From: JAICYJ01 sp035695105
GTDB taxonomy: Bacteria; Actinomycetota; Thermoleophilia; Gaiellales; JAICJC01
DNA length: 64,000 nt
Assembly (NCBI GenBank): GCA_035695105.1
Contig: DASSEV010000053.1
Coordinates: forward strand, 1-64,000
Direction of reading: 5' to 3'
Below, piece after piece: positions 8,115-16,723 of the stretch. The position numbers were made by a program, and so were the translations under genes. The number at the start of each line of letters is the position of its first letter. Positions within the stretch are counted from its first letter, which is position 1. Below the pieces are notes generated by a model that saw nothing but the letters and a program-made list of their open reading frames with translations, ran no database searches and was not told the DNA's origin.

Positions 8115-9029
8115 ATGCCCGACTGGATCGATCCGATGAAGGCGATGCTGACCGAGGAGCGGTTCTCGAGCGACGAATGGTTGTACGAGCGCAAGCTCGA
8201 CGGCATCCGCTGCCTGGCCTTCAGGCAGGGGTCCAATGTCCGCCTGCTGTCACGGAACAAGCTCGAGTTGAACGGGCGCTTTCCTCAGGTGGCGTCGGCG
8301 GTCCAGGGGGCGACCGACGCGGACTGTGTGCTCGACGGCGAGGTGGTCGCCTTCGCCGGCGGCACGACCAGCTTCGAGAAGCTGCAGCAGCGCGGTGAGC
8401 GGCGCGTCTCGATCTACTACTACGTGTTCGATCTGCTGTACCTCGATGGCTACGACGTGCGGCAGTTGGGCACCCGCAGCCGGAAGCGGCTGCTCGTGGA
8501 CGCGGTGCGCCTCAAAGGACCGCTCCGCTCGACGCCGCACCGAAACCGCGACGGAGAGACGTACTACGCGGAGGCCTGCCGTCGCGGCTGGGAAGGGCTG
8601 ATCGCCAAGCGGGCGGATGCGCCCTACGGCGGTGGCCGGTCGCGCGACTGGCTCAAGTTCAAGTGCTCGGCCGAGCAGGAGCTCGTGATCGGCGGCTTCA
8701 CGGCTCCGCGCGGCAGCCGCACGGATCTCGGCGCCCTGCTGCTGGGGTACTTCGAGGATGGCCGGCTGCGCTACGCCGGCAAGGTGGGAACGGGGTTCAC
8801 GGAGCAGACACTCCACGAGCTCGCCGCGGCCCTGGCGCCGCTCGCTCGTCCCTCGTCGCCGTTCGCCGACGAGATCAGGGAGCGCACCATCACGTGGGTC
8901 GAGCCGCGTCTGGTCGCCCAGGTCGGATTCACCGAGTGGACACGGGACGGGCGCCTCCGCCACCCGCGGTTCCTTGGGCTGCGCGATGACAAGCCGGCAC
9001 GCGAGGTGGTGAGAGAGCGGGCACGATGA
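8115..9029 (+). CDS. ATP-dependent DNA ligase, LigD ligase-domain type, stand-alone
   Basis: A 304-residue ligase that seals DNA nicks with ATP. The adenylated lysine is K27 in ERKLDGIR (KxDG motif I); further ligase motifs appear as LDGEVVAF (motif III), VFDLLYLDG (IIIa), EGLIAKR (IV) and DWLKFK (V). The C-terminal part (YAGKVGTGF, VEPRLVAQVGFTEWT) is the OB fold typical of the LigD ligase domain of bacterial end joining. No polymerase or 3'-phosphoesterase domain is fused and no Ku gene is adjacent. The ATG at 8115 is taken because the conserved DWIDPMKAML start of the family follows directly; no Shine-Dalgarno is seen. Confidence 0.9.
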   Translation: MPDWIDPMKAMLTEERFSSDEWLYERKLDGIRCLAFRQGSNVRLLSRNKLELNGRFPQVASAVQGATDADCVLDGEVVAFAGGTTSFEKLQQRGERRVSIYYYVFDLLYLDGYDVRQLGTRSRKRLLVDAVRLKGPLRSTPHRNRDGETYYAEACRRGWEGLIAKRADAPYGGGRSRDWLKFKCSAEQELVIGGFTAPRGSRTDLGALLLGYFEDGRLRYAGKVGTGFTEQTLHELAAALAPLARPSSPFADEIRERTITWVEPRLVAQVGFTEWTRDGRLRHPRFLGLRDDKPAREVVRERAR

Positions 9030-9098
9030 TCGGGCGGCGACCGGTCGGTCGCCGCCGCCCTGGACGCTTCTTGCATGCTGCTGTGCCGGATCTCCCGG

Positions 9099-10493
9099 TC
9101 AGACCAGCTGGTGCACCGTCGACGGGATCTTCGGAAACAGCGTGTCCACGAGCAGCCGTCGATCCGAGCGCACCCAGACGTCGGGGTACCAGTCGACCAG
9201 CTCCTCGATGCCGCGGTGGCCGAGCAGCAGCTGCAGGAACGTCAAGGGCGGGCTGCCCATCGTGGTGCTGTCCTCCTCAGGCACCGGCGCCTGCCACGGC
9301 TCGATCTCCGTGACGTGGCCGCGCTCGATCACGAGCCGGAGCCCGCCCCGGTACAGGTCGATCTCGACGATGCTGCTCGAGGCAGCGAACACGGATCGCT
9401 CGAGCCGGGCGTCCAGCGCCGGCTGTACATGCCGCAGGAACGCGGGTGCGTCCGGGACGCGCACGAGCCAGGCATACGGGTCCTCGCGCTTGGGCGCGAT
9501 GTCATTGCCGAGCAGGTCGTAGATCGGATGGCTCGCCCCCATCGTCAGCTCGATCTCGCTGCACGGCACCACCTCACCGTACCCCCTGCCCGGTGTGCTG
9601 CGTCCGATGTCGCGGAGCGCTCGCATCAGCGACGGCACGATCGCCTCCACGTCGGCGTCCCGCGCAAAGACCAGCTCGTCCACGTACAGCGCACCTCCGC
9701 GCCGGCGGCTGGCGATCCGGATCGACCCGGCCACGTCGCCCTCTCGGGTCTCGATCATCCAGTAGCGGCTGTCGGCGCCATGCGTCCTCGGGTCGGCATC
9801 GCGCACGCGCGGGTCGTCCCACAGATTCACCTCGGATCGCCAGTGCTCGGGCCCGACCTCGTGCCAGACGAGGCTGTCACCGCGGGAGGCGTCGTACATG
9901 GCCTTCAGCTGCTCGACGTCGGCGAGCGTCGCCGGCCGCAGCCGGCACGGCTCGACCTGGCCTGCGTCGATGTCGGGGATGAGCGAGAAATAGGCCGTGC
10001 GGTTGCCGTCGAGGTCGAAGACGTACTCGTACCCGAACTGACGGTAGAAGTAGGGGATGCCGGTGATCGCCGAGAGCAGATGCCCCTCGCTCGCGCCTCG
10101 GGCGTGGATCATCTCGAACAGCGCCCGGATCAGCCCCCGCCGCCGGTAGGCGGGATCCGTCCCGACCAGCTCGGGACGCGTCACGCCGAAGGGGATGCCG
10201 GCGTAGCTCCACGTGTGGCGCCAGAAGAACGTGCAGGCGACGATCGGCATCTCGGCTCGCCCTGGATCCTCGATCACGGCGGCGTCGGCGGCCCCATGCA
10301 TGAACGGGAAATCCGAGTCGAGGATCAGCCGCGTCCCGGCCGCGGTGTTCGGATCCGGCATCGGATCCTGGGCCCGGCGGAGCGTCGACCCGAGCAGGGC
10401 GGCGATCGGCTCGATGTCGGCGTCGGTCGCCCAGCGACGGACGAGACCGCCCGGCAGGCCCTCCCGGAAATCCGATGCAGCGAGATCAGGCAC
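9099..10493 (-). CDS. Eis-like multidomain GNAT acetyltransferase
   Basis: A 464-residue protein. The N-terminal GNAT domain has the acetyl-CoA loop VGTDPAYRRRGLIRALF and a following YFYRQFGYEY stretch, as in Eis-type (enhanced intracellular survival) acetyltransferases, which carry two GNAT-like domains and a C-terminal sterol-carrier-like domain. The C-terminal ~100 residues (LYRGGLRLVIERGHVTEIEPW) fit that last domain. Eis relatives acetylate aminoglycosides or protein lysines; the substrate here is unknown. The start is GTG at 10493 with TAGCAT six bases upstream, suggesting a leaderless mRNA. Confidence 0.8.
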   Translation of the reverse strand: MPDLAASDFREGLPGGLVRRWATDADIEPIAALLGSTLRRAQDPMPDPNTAAGTRLILDSDFPFMHGAADAAVIEDPGRAEMPIVACTFFWRHTWSYAGIPFGVTRPELVGTDPAYRRRGLIRALFEMIHARGASEGHLLSAITGIPYFYRQFGYEYVFDLDGNRTAYFSLIPDIDAGQVEPCRLRPATLADVEQLKAMYDASRGDSLVWHEVGPEHWRSEVNLWDDPRVRDADPRTHGADSRYWMIETREGDVAGSIRIASRRRGGALYVDELVFARDADVEAIVPSLMRALRDIGRSTPGRGYGEVVPCSEIELTMGASHPIYDLLGNDIAPKREDPYAWLVRVPDAPAFLRHVQPALDARLERSVFAASSSIVEIDLYRGGLRLVIERGHVTEIEPWQAPVPEEDSTTMGSPPLTFLQLLLGHRGIEELVDWYPDVWVRSDRRLLVDTLFPKIPSTVHQLV

Positions 10494-10499
10494 GGCGCG

Positions 10500-10505
10500 A
10501 TGCTA
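10500..10505 (-). promoter_or_regulatory. -10 element TAGCAT for leaderless transcript
   Basis: On the minus strand TAGCAT ends six bases before the GTG of the Eis-like gene. With transcription starting about seven bases after a -10 box, the mRNA would begin at the start codon. No convincing -35 box. Confidence 0.45.
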
Positions 10506-10614
10506 CGCCACGAGCGGCAGCCGGCGCTCTCAGCGAACTCCCAGCGAGCTGCCGGTGGCGGGTGAGGCGGGCGCGGTCTCCTTAAGGCATGCCAACCCAC
10601 CGAAGGAGAATCAC

Positions 10615-10812
10615 ATGCTCGCCGCAATCCTGATCGCACCCATCCTCGGCGCGCTCACCGCAGTCGCAGCCGTCTGGCTGATGGCCCGAGCGCCTGAGCG
10701 CCGCTCAGAACCGCTCGGACGTGTCCGCGATGTTCCGGCGGGCGGTGCCGGTGATCGCGAGGCCGATGCCGGCAAGCACCACCGCAACCACGATGTTGCT
10801 CACCAGAGCTGA
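10615..10812 (+). CDS. Small membrane peptide (candidate)
   Basis: A 65-codon frame with a strong Shine-Dalgarno (AAGGAG, then ATCAC before the ATG) and a clear N-terminal transmembrane segment of about 22 residues, MLAAILIAPILGALTAV and on, followed by a charged tail. Its last 108 bases overlap the 3' end of the opposite-strand SPW gene, so the tail is probably constrained by that gene. The ribosome binding site is the main evidence. Function unknown. Confidence 0.4.
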   Translation: MLAAILIAPILGALTAVAAVWLMARAPERRSEPLGRVRDVPAGGAGDREADAGKHHRNHDVAHQS

Positions 10813-11136
10813 GGTCGCGTGCCAGAACCCGAAGACGAACGGCGAGACCAGCACCGCTATCGCGATACCGATCGTTGCCCATCCCCACCAGTGATGACGG
10901 TCGACGAGCACCGTCGTGGTCGCGCTGCTGGCTGCCGCGCTCGCCAGCGAACCGACGATGACGACGGCCCCGAGGATCATGCTCGTCCACACGAACCCGC
11001 TGCGGTCATGGTGCCCCAGGATCCAGGGCGAGAGGAACAGCCAGGCGCCGACGAACGCCTCGAGGACGTTCCAGCCGCTGTAGTGCAGTCGGTTCTCTTC
11101 GAGCTCGACATGATGAGGCGGCGGCTGCAGCGTCAT
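10705..11136 (-). CDS. SPW-repeat membrane protein
   Basis: A 143-residue inner-membrane protein with four hydrophobic segments. It has the paired SPW-type motifs of the SPW repeat family: LFLSPWILG near residue 37 and VLVSPFVFGF near residue 101, each followed by a helix. The function of the family is unknown. Its ATG overlaps the stop codon of the CtaG-like gene (ATGA), so it is the last gene of the oxidase operon and is probably translated by coupling. It may therefore help membrane assembly or respiration, but this is only context. Confidence 0.8.
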   Translation of the reverse strand: MTLQPPPHHVELEENRLHYSGWNVLEAFVGAWLFLSPWILGHHDRSGFVWTSMILGAVVIVGSLASAAASSATTTVLVDRHHWWGWATIGIAIAVLVSPFVFGFWHATSALVSNIVVAVVLAGIGLAITGTARRNIADTSERF

Positions 11137-11954
11137 CTCGTCCTCCCTTCATCGGGTGTCAGGCGGCCTCGTCGTCCTCGGTCTATGCCCGAGCCGAGGG
11201 CGATGTAGACGCCGCTCGTGATGGCGATCATGAACGGGATCGAGCCGGGCACCCACATCAGCCCGGCCGCGACCTGCTGGTCGGACAGTGCGCTGAGGCC
11301 GAACGGCCGGTGCCACGAGCCGACGTACGCGGAGTAGATCGGCGACGGCGCGAACGCGAGCACGACCGCGAGCACCCAGGACGCCATCATCGCGCCGAAC
11401 AGGTACACCACCCGCTCGATGTCGCGCAGCCGGGCGTGGAACGGCGGCGAGTCCAGCACCTGACCCCAGAACAGGCACCCCGTGATCAGGAACGTCAGGT
11501 GTTCGACGATGTGCACCGCTTCCGACCGCAGCGCGAGGTCGTACATCGCCGGCAGGTGCCAGACCAGCAGGTTGACGTTGAACACCGCGAACACCGGCCA
11601 GGGCTGGAGCAGGTGGCCCAGCTGCGCGCGCAGCCGCACCGCCCGGCCGTCTCCGAGCACGGCCCGTGCGAGCGGCCGGCGGATCGCCATCGGGAGGCCG
11701 CGCATGAGGACGAAGACGGGGCCGGACATGACGAACAGCGGAGCGGCCACGAACAGCAGCAGGATGTGCTGGGCCATGTGCGCGACCAGTAGCCGGTCGG
11801 CCTCGTCGTCCAGCGGTCCCACAAGGGCCGCGATCGTGACCAGCAGCGCGCCCGCGAAGGCCCCGGCCCGGGCGTCCAGGCGGTGCGCGCCGCGCGCGTA
11901 GAGCAGGCCGAGCAGAGCACAGCCGAGGACCGGGGGCGCGAGCAGCTCGCTCAT
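11133..11954 (-). CDS. ctaG: CtaG-like cytochrome c oxidase assembly factor
   Basis: A 273-residue polytopic membrane protein of the caa3_CtaG family, which in Bacillus and actinobacteria is needed for building the copper centres of the oxidase. About seven hydrophobic segments are seen, with conserved histidines in HMAQHILL, VWHLPAMYD and VHIVEHLTFLITG that are candidate copper ligands. I start it at the ATG at 11954, which overlaps the SCO stop by four bases (ATGA); the longer upstream frame is basic, non-hydrophobic and lies over the SCO gene. It is followed by the SPW gene with another four-base overlap. Confidence 0.88.
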   Translation of the reverse strand: MSELLAPPVLGCALLGLLYARGAHRLDARAGAFAGALLVTIAALVGPLDDEADRLLVAHMAQHILLLFVAAPLFVMSGPVFVLMRGLPMAIRRPLARAVLGDGRAVRLRAQLGHLLQPWPVFAVFNVNLLVWHLPAMYDLALRSEAVHIVEHLTFLITGCLFWGQVLDSPPFHARLRDIERVVYLFGAMMASWVLAVVLAFAPSPIYSAYVGSWHRPFGLSALSDQQVAAGLMWVPGSIPFMIAITSGVYIALGSGIDRGRRGRLTPDEGRTR

Positions 11955-12577
11955 GCACCCGCCAGCGTCTTCACGTCGGCGGCGACCGCACGCGGGAACA
12001 GCGGCATCAGGTAACCCGCGCGGACGTCGCCGGCCCGGTCGATCAGGTAGATGACCGAGTTGTGGATGACGTCCGTCTCGGTGAAGCGCACGTCGATGCC
12101 GAACGCCTTCCACACCGGCCGCAGCTGGCCGGTTGTGCCGAACAGCCAGCGCCAGCCCGGCGTCAGGTGGTGGACGCGCGCGAACCGTGCGGCGCTCTGC
12201 GGCGTGTCGCCGGCCGGGTCGATGCTGATGATCACCAGCTGCGGGCGCTGCGCCGGCGGAACGAGCTGCTCAACGCGCGCCAGCTGGTGCCCCTCGATCG
12301 GGCAGATCGTCCGGCATCGGGAGTCGAGGAAGGCGACCAGCACGGTGTGGCCTCGCAGCTGCGCGAGGCTCACCATCCGGCCGGTCTGGTCACGCAGACG
12401 CACCGCCGGCTCCGGACGGCTGCCGGCCTTCCACGTCGCGTCGGCGTGCAGGGCCCCCGCCGAGGCGCCGCGGTCCTGCGCGACGGCGTACGCGGCGAAG
12501 GCCGCCGACGCGAGCAGGGCGGCCGCGGCCAGCGCGGCCCATGTCCGCCGCTTCAGAGCCGGTCGCGGTACAGCCAT
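11951..12577 (-). CDS. SCO1/SenC copper chaperone
   Basis: A 208-residue thioredoxin-fold protein that delivers copper to the CuA site of oxidase subunit II. The copper-binding CxxxC is C88 and C92 in DSRCRTICP and the distal histidine is H172 in DVIHNSV, so the metal site is complete. Residues ~12-34 form a membrane anchor or signal segment, placing the domain outside the membrane. It lies between the oxidase subunits and ctaG, the expected position. Its start overlaps the end of the 38-residue membrane peptide. Confidence 0.92.
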   Translation of the reverse strand: MAVPRPALKRRTWAALAAAALLASAAFAAYAVAQDRGASAGALHADATWKAGSRPEPAVRLRDQTGRMVSLAQLRGHTVLVAFLDSRCRTICPIEGHQLARVEQLVPPAQRPQLVIISIDPAGDTPQSAARFARVHHLTPGWRWLFGTTGQLRPVWKAFGIDVRFTETDVIHNSVIYLIDRAGDVRAGYLMPLFPRAVAADVKTLAGA

Positions 12578-12669
12578 GCCAGCCCGAGGATGACGACCAG
12601 CAGCACGAGTGGGAAGAGCAGGGTCATGGGCCCGCCCGTGTTCACGCCCGTCACGTCGAAGAGGGTCAT
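12553..12669 (-). CDS. 38-residue single-span membrane peptide in oxidase operon
   Basis: A frame of 38 codons between cox3 and SCO, too short for standard gene calling. ATG at 12669 is three bases after the cox3 stop; its end overlaps the SCO start by 25 bases. The peptide has a short polar N-terminus and one hydrophobic helix (PMTLLFPLVLLVVILGLAW), ending in LYRDRL, the positive-inside pattern of a single-span protein. It is in the position where small oxidase subunits (subunit IV-like) are found in other operons, though I see no sequence match. Real coding is supported by the fit to the gap and the operon's overlap pattern. Confidence 0.6.
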   Translation of the reverse strand: MTLFDVTGVNTGGPMTLLFPLVLLVVILGLAWLYRDRL

Positions 12670-12673
12670 CGTC

Positions 12674-13216
12674 TCAGAGCACCAGGAAGAGGAACGCGAA
12701 CAGGACGTAGATCGCGGCGAGGAAGACGGCGTTGGTCGCGGCGCCGGCGACCGTGCCGGCCTCCGCCGTGCGTGCGCGCGACATGGTGCCCACCTCGCTC
12801 CAGTAGGCGGCGCCCAGCAGATGCACCACCATGCTGGCGGTGAACCCGACCAGCAGGCTGCCGAAGGCGCCGGCGGTGGCCGTCGCGAAGTCGAGGTGCA
12901 GCAGCTGCCAGAAGCACAGCACCGCGCCGACCAGCTGCGAGCCGACGCCGATCCAGCCCAGCCAGCTGTCGCCGCCGCGGGCCATCACCGCCAGCGCAAC
13001 CGCGCCGACGACCAGCACCACGGCGGTGGCGATCAGCAGTCCGGTGGAGGCGTGCTCTCCGGCGGGATGCCAGCGCCCGTTCTCGTTCAGCGTGCGCAGG
13101 TAGAAGAGCCCGAAGAAGAATGCGAGGAAGTAGAACGCGTCGGCGGCCACCCAGATCCGGGCGGCGGTGCGGACGACGGGCGTCTCGTCGATGACGATGG
13201 TGGCGGGATGGGTCAC
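12674..13216 (-). CDS. ctaE: Cytochrome c oxidase subunit III
   Basis: A 180-residue membrane protein with about five transmembrane helices, the short form of subunit III that lacks the first two helices of the mitochondrial type. The family pattern is seen in FYFLAFFFGLFYLRTLNENG, GWIGVGSQLVGAVLCFWQLLHLDFA (one histidine before the acid) and VVHLLGAAYW. It stabilises the oxidase and is not catalytic. Its start overlaps the stop of cox1 by four bases. Confidence 0.85.
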   Translation of the reverse strand: MTHPATIVIDETPVVRTAARIWVAADAFYFLAFFFGLFYLRTLNENGRWHPAGEHASTGLLIATAVVLVVGAVALAVMARGGDSWLGWIGVGSQLVGAVLCFWQLLHLDFATATAGAFGSLLVGFTASMVVHLLGAAYWSEVGTMSRARTAEAGTVAGAATNAVFLAAIYVLFAFLFLVL

Positions 13217-15108
13217 GGCGACTCCGGAACGGGGTCGATGACGGGCACGGCGCGCGGGTCACCGTAGCCGTACGGCGCGTCCTCGATCACGGGAGGCTCG
13301 AGGAACGGATCGGCCGGAACCGGGGTCGGCAGCTGCCACTCGAGGCCCTTCGAGCGCCAGGGATTCTGCTCGGCCGGCCGACGCACGAACGCCAGCGACC
13401 ACACCAGGTTGACGAGGAAGATCAGCATCGAGATGCCGAGCAGGAAGGCCGAGACCGATACGAAGATGTTGAGGCCGCGCAGGCTCGGGTCATAGGTGTT
13501 CACGCGGCGCGGCATGTTCAGCATGCCCGCGGCGAACAGCGGCAGGAACGTCGTGTTGAAGAAGATGAACATCGTCCAGAAGTGCCACTTCGCGAGCCGC
13601 TCGTTCAGCCGCACGCCGGTCATCTTCGGCAGCCAGTAGTAGATGCCGGCGAAGAACGCGAACACCAGGCCGCCCATGATCGTGTAGTGGAAGTGCGCCA
13701 TCACGAAGTAGCTGCCATGCAGCGACACGTCGCTCGGGACGTCGGACAGGAACACGCCTGAGATGCCGCCGATCAGGAAGTTGAAGAAGAACGCGAGCGC
13801 GAACAGCATCGGCACTTCGAAGCGCAGCTTCCCTCCCCAGATGGTGCCCAGGCCGACGAGGAAGATCAGTCCGGTCGGGACTGAGATCAGCTCCGTTGTC
13901 AGCATGTAGAACGGACGCAGGTTCGAGTTGATGCCGCTCACGAACAGGTGGTGCTGCCAGACCGCGAAGCTGAGGATGGCCACGCCGAGGATGCCGGCGA
14001 CGCCCAGGCGGTAGCCCCAGAGCGGCTTGCGGCTGAACACCGGCAGCAGCTCCAGCACGATTCCGAAGCCCGGCAGCGCGAGGATGTAGACCTCCGGGTG
14101 GCCGAAGAACCAGAACAGGTTCTCGTAGAGGAACGGGCTGCCGCCGCCGGATGCGACGTAGAAGTTCGTGCTCGCGGTGCGGTCGAGCGCCTCCATGAAC
14201 AGCGCCGCGACGAACACCATCGGCGCCAGCGCCATCAGCGCACCGGTGGCGACGATGCCCCACACGAACATGGGCAGGCGCGACCACGACATGCCAGGCG
14301 CCCGCATGTGGATCACGGTCGCCAGGATGTTGAGGCCGTTCAGGATCATCGCGAAGGCGATCAGGGCGAACGCGACGATGTACCCGTCGATCCCGGCGTT
14401 GGCCTGATTGGCAAGCGTGGGGTAGCCCGTCCAGCCGACCGCCATCCCGCCGAAGTCGACGGACGACATCAGGATCGCGCCGGCGATCGGCACGAGCCAG
14501 AACGACAGCGCCTCGAGGCGCGGGAACGCCATCCGGCCGCTGCCGATCATGAGCGGCATCAGGTAGTGGCCAAAGGGGCCGACCACCACCGCCGACATGA
14601 TCATGATCATCATCGTGCCGTGCAGGGTGACGATGGTCAGGTACTGGCCCGGCGAGTAGATCGGCGAGGCCGGCCGCAGCAGCTCCACCCGGATCAGCAT
14701 CGCGTTCAGCCCGGCGATGAAGAACAGCACGCCCACGGCTCCCAGGTACTGAAGCCCGATCACCTTGTGGTCGGTGCACATGCCCAGGTAGCGGAGCGGG
14801 CCGCCGCCGTGCCGCTCGCTGCCGATCGTGGCCGGCTGGCCGGCCATCCGGCGGAGCGGGTAGGCGAAGAACCCGAGGCCTGCCAGCCAGCCGGCCACGG
14901 CACCGAGGTAGCCGATGAAGATCGCGGGGTCGTTCTGATCGAGGTCGGCGACGTAGGGGATCGTGTTCCCGATCTTGCGCCCGATCAGGTAGAAGACGAT
15001 GTAGCCGACCACCGCGCCGACGATGCCGCGGACGATGCCCGACCGCAGGACGTCGGCCCAGCCCGTGCGGGGCGCAGGCGGTGGCGGTGCCGTCGTGGTC
15101 ACGCTCAT
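13213..15108 (-). CDS. ctaD: Cytochrome c oxidase subunit I
   Basis: A 631-residue catalytic subunit of an A-type haem-copper oxidase, reducing O2 to water with proton pumping. Haem and CuB ligands are all visible: the low-spin haem histidine in TLHGTMM, the CuB histidine and cross-linked tyrosine in FFGHPEVYI, the two histidines in WQHHLFVSG, and HFHYTIMGG. The glutamate of HPEVY marks an A1-type D-channel. The N-terminus is extended by about 120 residues with two extra membrane helices before the first conserved helix. It overlaps cox2 and cox3 by four bases each, so the operon is translationally coupled. Confidence 0.96.
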   Translation of the reverse strand: MSVTTTAPPPPAPRTGWADVLRSGIVRGIVGAVVGYIVFYLIGRKIGNTIPYVADLDQNDPAIFIGYLGAVAGWLAGLGFFAYPLRRMAGQPATIGSERHGGGPLRYLGMCTDHKVIGLQYLGAVGVLFFIAGLNAMLIRVELLRPASPIYSPGQYLTIVTLHGTMMIMIMSAVVVGPFGHYLMPLMIGSGRMAFPRLEALSFWLVPIAGAILMSSVDFGGMAVGWTGYPTLANQANAGIDGYIVAFALIAFAMILNGLNILATVIHMRAPGMSWSRLPMFVWGIVATGALMALAPMVFVAALFMEALDRTASTNFYVASGGGSPFLYENLFWFFGHPEVYILALPGFGIVLELLPVFSRKPLWGYRLGVAGILGVAILSFAVWQHHLFVSGINSNLRPFYMLTTELISVPTGLIFLVGLGTIWGGKLRFEVPMLFALAFFFNFLIGGISGVFLSDVPSDVSLHGSYFVMAHFHYTIMGGLVFAFFAGIYYWLPKMTGVRLNERLAKWHFWTMFIFFNTTFLPLFAAGMLNMPRRVNTYDPSLRGLNIFVSVSAFLLGISMLIFLVNLVWSLAFVRRPAEQNPWRSKGLEWQLPTPVPADPFLEPPVIEDAPYGYGDPRAVPVIDPVPESP

Positions 15109-15953
15109 CCGGCCCGCCCGGTGGGATCGGGGAAGTACGACCGTCCGTAGGGCGGCAGCTGGCCCGTCGCGGGTGCGTTCTGGCGGCGCTGAGAGCTGAT
15201 CCAGGACGCGAACGCCGACGGCGCCACGACCAGGCCTTTGTCGGACATCTCGCCGTGCCAGACGCCGCAGAGCTCCGCGCAGCGGATGTCGAAGGAGCCG
15301 GTCCGGCGCGGCGTTGCGAACGCGATGTTGTCAGCTCCGGGAACAGCGTCGGCCTTCACGCCGAGCTGGTACGCCCAGAAGGCGTGGATGACGTCCAGAG
15401 ACGTGACGTGAAACTCGACGGGGCGGTTCACGGGAAGTTCGAGGCGGAAGGTCTCGACGCCGCCGTACTGCGGGAAGCGATACGTGAACTGCCACTGCTG
15501 GCCGATCACCTGCACCACCAGCCGGTTGTGCGACGTGCGCTGGATCGGGGTCGGGCCCTGCCCGCCGCCCGCGCCGACGCCGGCCGCGTTCGCGGGCTCC
15601 TCGTAGAGCGCGTAGGTGCCGAGGCCGGCGAGCAGCAGGACGACCGAGGACGTGACGATCAGCCAGCCGAGCTGCATGCGGCTGTCGCCGAAGTCGGCCG
15701 GCCCGTCCCCGAGCGAGCCGTCGCGGTTTCGGAAGGTGACGATCGCGTAGACGAACGCGACGATCATCGCCAGGGCGAGCGGCGCCATCACGGCGGAGAG
15801 CAGGATGTTCGTGAACCGCTGGCCCTTCGCCTCCTCGGTCATCGTCCCCGGTGGCATGTGCGGGCCGAGCGCGAAGATGATCAGGAGCACGGCGACGACC
15901 GACCCGATCACCCAGATGGTCAACGCCCGGCGGATGTGCCCGCGTTCGTGCAT
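15105..15953 (-). CDS. ctaC: Cytochrome c oxidase subunit II
   Basis: A 282-residue protein carrying the CuA centre that takes electrons from cytochrome c. The ligands are present: histidine in LDVIHAFW and the CAELCGVWHGEM motif with two cysteines, histidine and methionine. Three hydrophobic segments are seen (about residues 9-30, 48-72 and 93-117), one more than the usual two-helix hairpin. No CxxCH haem site is fused, so this is not a caa3-type subunit. Stop overlaps the cox1 start. Confidence 0.94.
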   Translation of the reverse strand: MHERGHIRRALTIWVIGSVVAVLLIIFALGPHMPPGTMTEEAKGQRFTNILLSAVMAPLALAMIVAFVYAIVTFRNRDGSLGDGPADFGDSRMQLGWLIVTSSVVLLLAGLGTYALYEEPANAAGVGAGGGQGPTPIQRTSHNRLVVQVIGQQWQFTYRFPQYGGVETFRLELPVNRPVEFHVTSLDVIHAFWAYQLGVKADAVPGADNIAFATPRRTGSFDIRCAELCGVWHGEMSDKGLVVAPSAFASWISSQRRQNAPATGQLPPYGRSYFPDPTGRAG

Positions 15954-15956
15954 CCG

Positions 15957-16634
15957 TCAGGCGACCTGCAGGTATCCGTCCATGTAGCCGACGGTCTGCA
16001 TCGGCCCGCCGTTGCCGAAGATCCAGCCGGCGCCGCAGGGCACGAAGCACTGCCAGCGGTACCAGCCGGGCTTTCCGGTCTTGATGGTGAACGTCGTAGT
16101 GGTGTGCGCCGTCGACATCGGGCAGGGCGCCGGGACTCCGCACTGGTTGGGGGCGTTGTCGCCGACGCCGAGGATCGGCACGCTGACGCCGAGGCGCGGG
16201 ATCGTAAACGTGTGCGACGCGTCGTCGGGATTCATCACCTGCAGCGGTTTGCCGTTGACCGTGACGGTGCCGATCGTGCCTCGCGGCTGCGACAGGAACG
16301 GGTTGCGCAGCCCGCTCTTGCCGTCGAAGTTGATCACCGTCACGGTCACGGTCGAGTGCGCCGGCACCTTCAGGATCGTGCCGTGCACCCACTTCCCGCT
16401 GGGGTTCATCGCGTAGTAGCTGACCCAGTCAGGGTGGGGGGCATGTCCGGTCGCGGCGACCGTCTGCAGGGTGATCGCGGCCCCGCGCCCGCTCGCGTGG
16501 GCGTCGACGGTCGGCGGCAGCCCGAACACGTAGGAGATCAGGTACCAGGCGATCATCGCGAGGGTGAACGTGACCCCGGCGGCGACGGCGACGACCGGCC
16601 CGCGTCGTCGCGCCGATCCCGCTGCTTCCTGCAA
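15957..16634 (-). CDS. Cupredoxin-like membrane-anchored protein, first gene of oxidase operon
   Basis: A 225-residue protein with an N-terminal membrane anchor (residues ~15-38) and an exported beta-rich domain. The C-terminal third has cupredoxin-like ligands: histidine in ASHTF and the cluster WQCFVPCGAGW with a later methionine in GGPMQT, resembling the copper loop of subunit II-type domains. It may carry electrons or copper to the oxidase, three bases upstream of cox2. The start is TTG at 16634: GGGAGGAG sits six bases upstream with ideal spacing, whereas the ATG at 16700 would run through the divergent promoter and lacks such a site. Confidence 0.7.
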   Translation of the reverse strand: MQEAAGSARRRGPVVAVAAGVTFTLAMIAWYLISYVFGLPPTVDAHASGRGAAITLQTVAATGHAPHPDWVSYYAMNPSGKWVHGTILKVPAHSTVTVTVINFDGKSGLRNPFLSQPRGTIGTVTVNGKPLQVMNPDDASHTFTIPRLGVSVPILGVGDNAPNQCGVPAPCPMSTAHTTTTFTIKTGKPGWYRWQCFVPCGAGWIFGNGGPMQTVGYMDGYLQVA

Positions 16635-16652
16635 TCCAGTCTCCTCCCGGTT

Positions 16653-16669
16653 CCGTACCCGAGGTACGG
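16653..16669. promoter_or_regulatory. Palindromic operator candidate in cox/MarR intergenic region
   Basis: CCGTACC-CGA-GGTACGG, a perfect 7-bp inverted repeat with 3-bp spacer, lies 18 bases upstream of the TTG start of the oxidase operon and 66 bases upstream of the divergent marR start. Flanking GGTT and AACC extend the symmetry with a small insertion. A MarR dimer is the obvious candidate binder. Confidence 0.55.
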
Positions 16670-16723
16670 ATGGAACCCTTTGTGGAGTCACCGATGACAT
16701 TCACCCGGGCGGCTCCGCGGCGC

